Source of the DNA: a virus
Virus record (IMG/VR): IMGVR_UViG_3300030329_005844
Coordinates: 1 to 42,160 of that record
Direction: 5' to 3' (one strand)
DNA length: 42,160 bases
The first letter of the stretch is position 1. Each line of letters starts with the position of its first letter. Shown here piece by piece: positions 40,531-42,160 of the stretch. The translations under genes were made by a program, and so were the position numbers. Below the pieces are notes generated by a model. That model had not been told where the DNA came from, searched no databases, and was given only the letters and a program-made list of their open reading frames with translations.

Positions 40531-40873
40531 GTCGCACAGATTGGAAATTACTAAGATCGAGTGACACCCCACTTATAGAACCTGTTTGGCGAGAGCAGTC
40601 TAAATTTTTAGCAACACCATTAATAAAAATATTATGCTTTCCAGTAAATATGTTTCCGCTAATAGATAATAGATTATTTCGATAATAACTATGTATAAAA
40701 TTATTATCGGTATCAAAAATTTTACCACTTATACCTGATATATGAAATCTAGTTGTGGGTGCCAATCCGCTATTAAAGAAATTTATGCCGAAACTACCTG
40801 TGGTATAAGCAGGATTTAAATCAAGCTGGTAATTAAAATAGCCCGTTTGTTCTGTAAAAGTATAAGATTTCAT
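40514..40873 (-). CDS. Small fibre-like structural protein on the minus strand
   Basis: The product has 119 residues, beta-rich, with Ser-Gly turns (HISGISGKIF, LLSISGNIFTGK) and IFINGVAKNL, a strand like the FxNGxR units of the plus-strand fibre-like protein at 34140. This suggests a virion or fibre component. It starts nine bases after the upstream minus-strand gene, forming a two-gene operon, and converges with the plus-strand genes. Shared turn style with that protein is by eye only. Confidence 0.5.
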   Translation of the reverse strand: MKSYTFTEQTGYFNYQLDLNPAYTTGSFGINFFNSGLAPTTRFHISGISGKIFDTDNNFIHSYYRNNLLSISGNIFTGKHNIFINGVAKNLDCSRQTGSISGVSLDLSNFQSVRLRIQS

Positions 40874-40882
40874 AACAGTCTA

Positions 40883-42160
40883 TTATGACATACTATCTAA
40901 CTCCCCTGCGGTAATTCCGTTGTTAGTATCACAGTCTGGAGAGTCCTGCGTAAGACCTTCAATTTTATCTGCGACATCTTGGCTAACCTGTATTAGAATA
41001 TCGCTTTCCTTCATAGTGAAGCGATTTCCTTGTTTTTTGGGAGTCAAATTCTTTTCGTTAACAATACATACATCCTTATCGGCGTCGACGAGTCTTTCCA
41101 TACTAAGTAAATTACGCATTTGATGTATAACGGGCCTTTTCTTATCGCTGGTAAAAAGAGAGGAGCTAGACGCGGCGTCGTCAGGTTTAAATAAAATGCT
41201 TCCTGCAACTTGGGTTTGTTCGCCTGATTCCTCAAGACATAATGTAACAGGCACTTTATAATAAATTTCAGTAGTACTAGGGAATACAAAATTATTATTT
41301 TCAAAAATATGGTTTAAGCTTAAATCTCTATAGCCTAATGCGCCATCCCCTAAAATCAATGGACTATCGCTTTTTATGTCCCATTCTACGTCTACACCTC
41401 GGTTGTATTGATTTTTTTGGCTCTGTATGCCAAAGTCATTATATTTCCATAGTCCGCCTTCAAAATCGGTATCGGAGTTGAGTTCTTCTTTATCATATTG
41501 AGGCTTTAAAATATTTACAGCTGCTGAACAGGTTAATATGTAAGTAGAAAACAAAGTGCCTCTACCGTCGGTCATGGTAGCGTTACCTAGAGATTTTGAA
41601 GTGTCAGTATTGGTGATATCGGTACCCTTGGTTCCATAAAAATATATTTTTTGCAATTTTACAGGTAACCCTCTGGCGGCAAAGGCGCCGTCATCGTAAT
41701 CCGTGGACCTCCGCCCAAGTTTATTTAAGTTTGAGGACGCCTCATAAAGATTCAGGGTATCAAAATCTAATAAAAAATTCTCCCGCATTCTATCTTGAGC
41801 GCTAGGCTCCGTTAATGTAGTAGGCGTAAAGTCGTCGCCCTTTCGCGGGCTAATTGATTCTTGTTGAGGTACTAGTAGGCCGTCGCTTTCGGTAGTGCCT
41901 TTTATCCATCCTATTTCTATTTGATATCTCTTAAGGCATTGATCAAAGTTTTCTAAAGGGTTGCTCGCCTCTGTGTTATCCGTAATGTTCTTCTTCTCTG
42001 AGAGCGGTATATTATTAACTTGATCGTCTTTATATTCGGATTTATTAAAATTCGAAACCTTCTCCGTCTCGTTTTCCCCTTCACCTTCTGTTATGCCATC
42101 GGCATTGAGGGAGACTTTATTTACATTTCCGAAATAAGCATAAGGCCTTAAAACAATTGG
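40883..42160 (-). CDS. Minus-strand structural-type protein, 5' end outside the window
   Basis: The frame is open to the window edge, so at least 425 residues are encoded and the N terminus is missing; the ATG at 41788 is probably internal because 124 codons upstream of it read as normal protein. The product is mixed, with many Asn, Asp and Ser, an early Lys/Glu-rich acidic part and later strands such as VKLQKIYFYGTKG, TLFSTYILTCSAAVNILKPQ and TEIYYKVPVTLCLEE. The last 90 residues are charged. I recognise no family. Composition and its small fibre-like neighbour suggest a tail or virion protein transcribed from a promoter outside the window. Confidence 0.55.
   Translation of the reverse strand, partial: PIVLRPYAYFGNVNKVSLNADGITEGEGENETEKVSNFNKSEYKDDQVNNIPLSEKKNITDNTEASNPLENFDQCLKRYQIEIGWIKGTTESDGLLVPQQESISPRKGDDFTPTTLTEPSAQDRMRENFLLDFDTLNLYEASSNLNKLGRRSTDYDDGAFAARGLPVKLQKIYFYGTKGTDITNTDTSKSLGNATMTDGRGTLFSTYILTCSAAVNILKPQYDKEELNSDTDFEGGLWKYNDFGIQSQKNQYNRGVDVEWDIKSDSPLILGDGALGYRDLSLNHIFENNNFVFPSTTEIYYKVPVTLCLEESGEQTQVAGSILFKPDDAASSSSLFTSDKKRPVIHQMRNLLSMERLVDADKDVCIVNEKNLTPKKQGNRFTMKESDILIQVSQDVADKIEGLTQDSPDCDTNNGITAGELDSMS

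Noticed and set aside
1-42160. CRISPR arrays, tRNA genes, insertion sequences, integrase or repressor genes
   Set aside because: No regularly spaced direct repeats, cloverleaf sequences, transposase-like frames or lysogeny genes were seen; coding is nearly gap-free.

Overview
The window is part of the genome of a tailed double-stranded DNA phage. It reads in order: a putative small terminase end, accessory genes, large terminase, portal, scaffold and protease genes, capsid, head-tail connectors, tail tube-like genes, chaperone-like genes, a 2636-residue tape measure, and tail-tip proteins. I see no tail sheath gene, so a long non-contractile tail (siphovirus-like layout) fits best. The sequence is AT-rich, and most start codons follow A-rich leaders with weak or no Shine-Dalgarno match. 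Several head-protein modules resemble ones I associate with large uncultured marine phages, but the host cannot be named from the sequence.

Layout. 1-5487: putative small terminase (cut by the window edge), a beta-helix protein, a small unknown, a glycosyltransferase-like protein, a staphylococcal-nuclease-fold enzyme, a zinc-finger/ERCC4 nuclease, a small unknown, and the large terminase. 5487-6915: two tandem PAPS-type sulfotransferases lying between terminase and portal. 6972-14512: portal, a three-module head protein, a charged scaffold-like protein, a protease-scaffold fusion, a putative decoration protein and the HK97-fold major capsid protein, closed by a strong terminator. 14630-17493: head-tail connector and tail-completion candidates. 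17573-20479: three tail tube-like proteins with a second terminator between the first two. 20510-22628: small coiled protein and two chaperone-position ORFs separated only by an in-frame TAA. 22647-30557: tape measure. 30557-40530: tail-tip and baseplate-position proteins, then cysteine-bearing small proteins and a membrane protein. 40514-42160: a two-gene minus-strand operon that converges on and overlaps the plus-strand genes by 17 bases; its upstream gene is open to the window edge.

How it works together: most genes overlap or abut, so translation is probably coupled within a few long late transcripts. Nearly all gaps in the head-tail region carry a recurring GTGTA motif; three copies share the form GTGTA-N6-CTTA(C/T)A. 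In three places the motif lies just downstream of a hairpin or terminator, which suggests that these gaps are transcription-unit boundaries.

The most unusual object is the tape measure. It contains several segments delimited by a GF(I/V)PNF-type hexapeptide, one of them duplicated, plus a candidate PD-(D/E)XK nuclease-like domain. It also has a stretch with GC-rich patches whose outer borders coincide with the hexapeptide motifs. It looks like a ruler protein that has gained exchangeable cassettes which could enter the host with the DNA.
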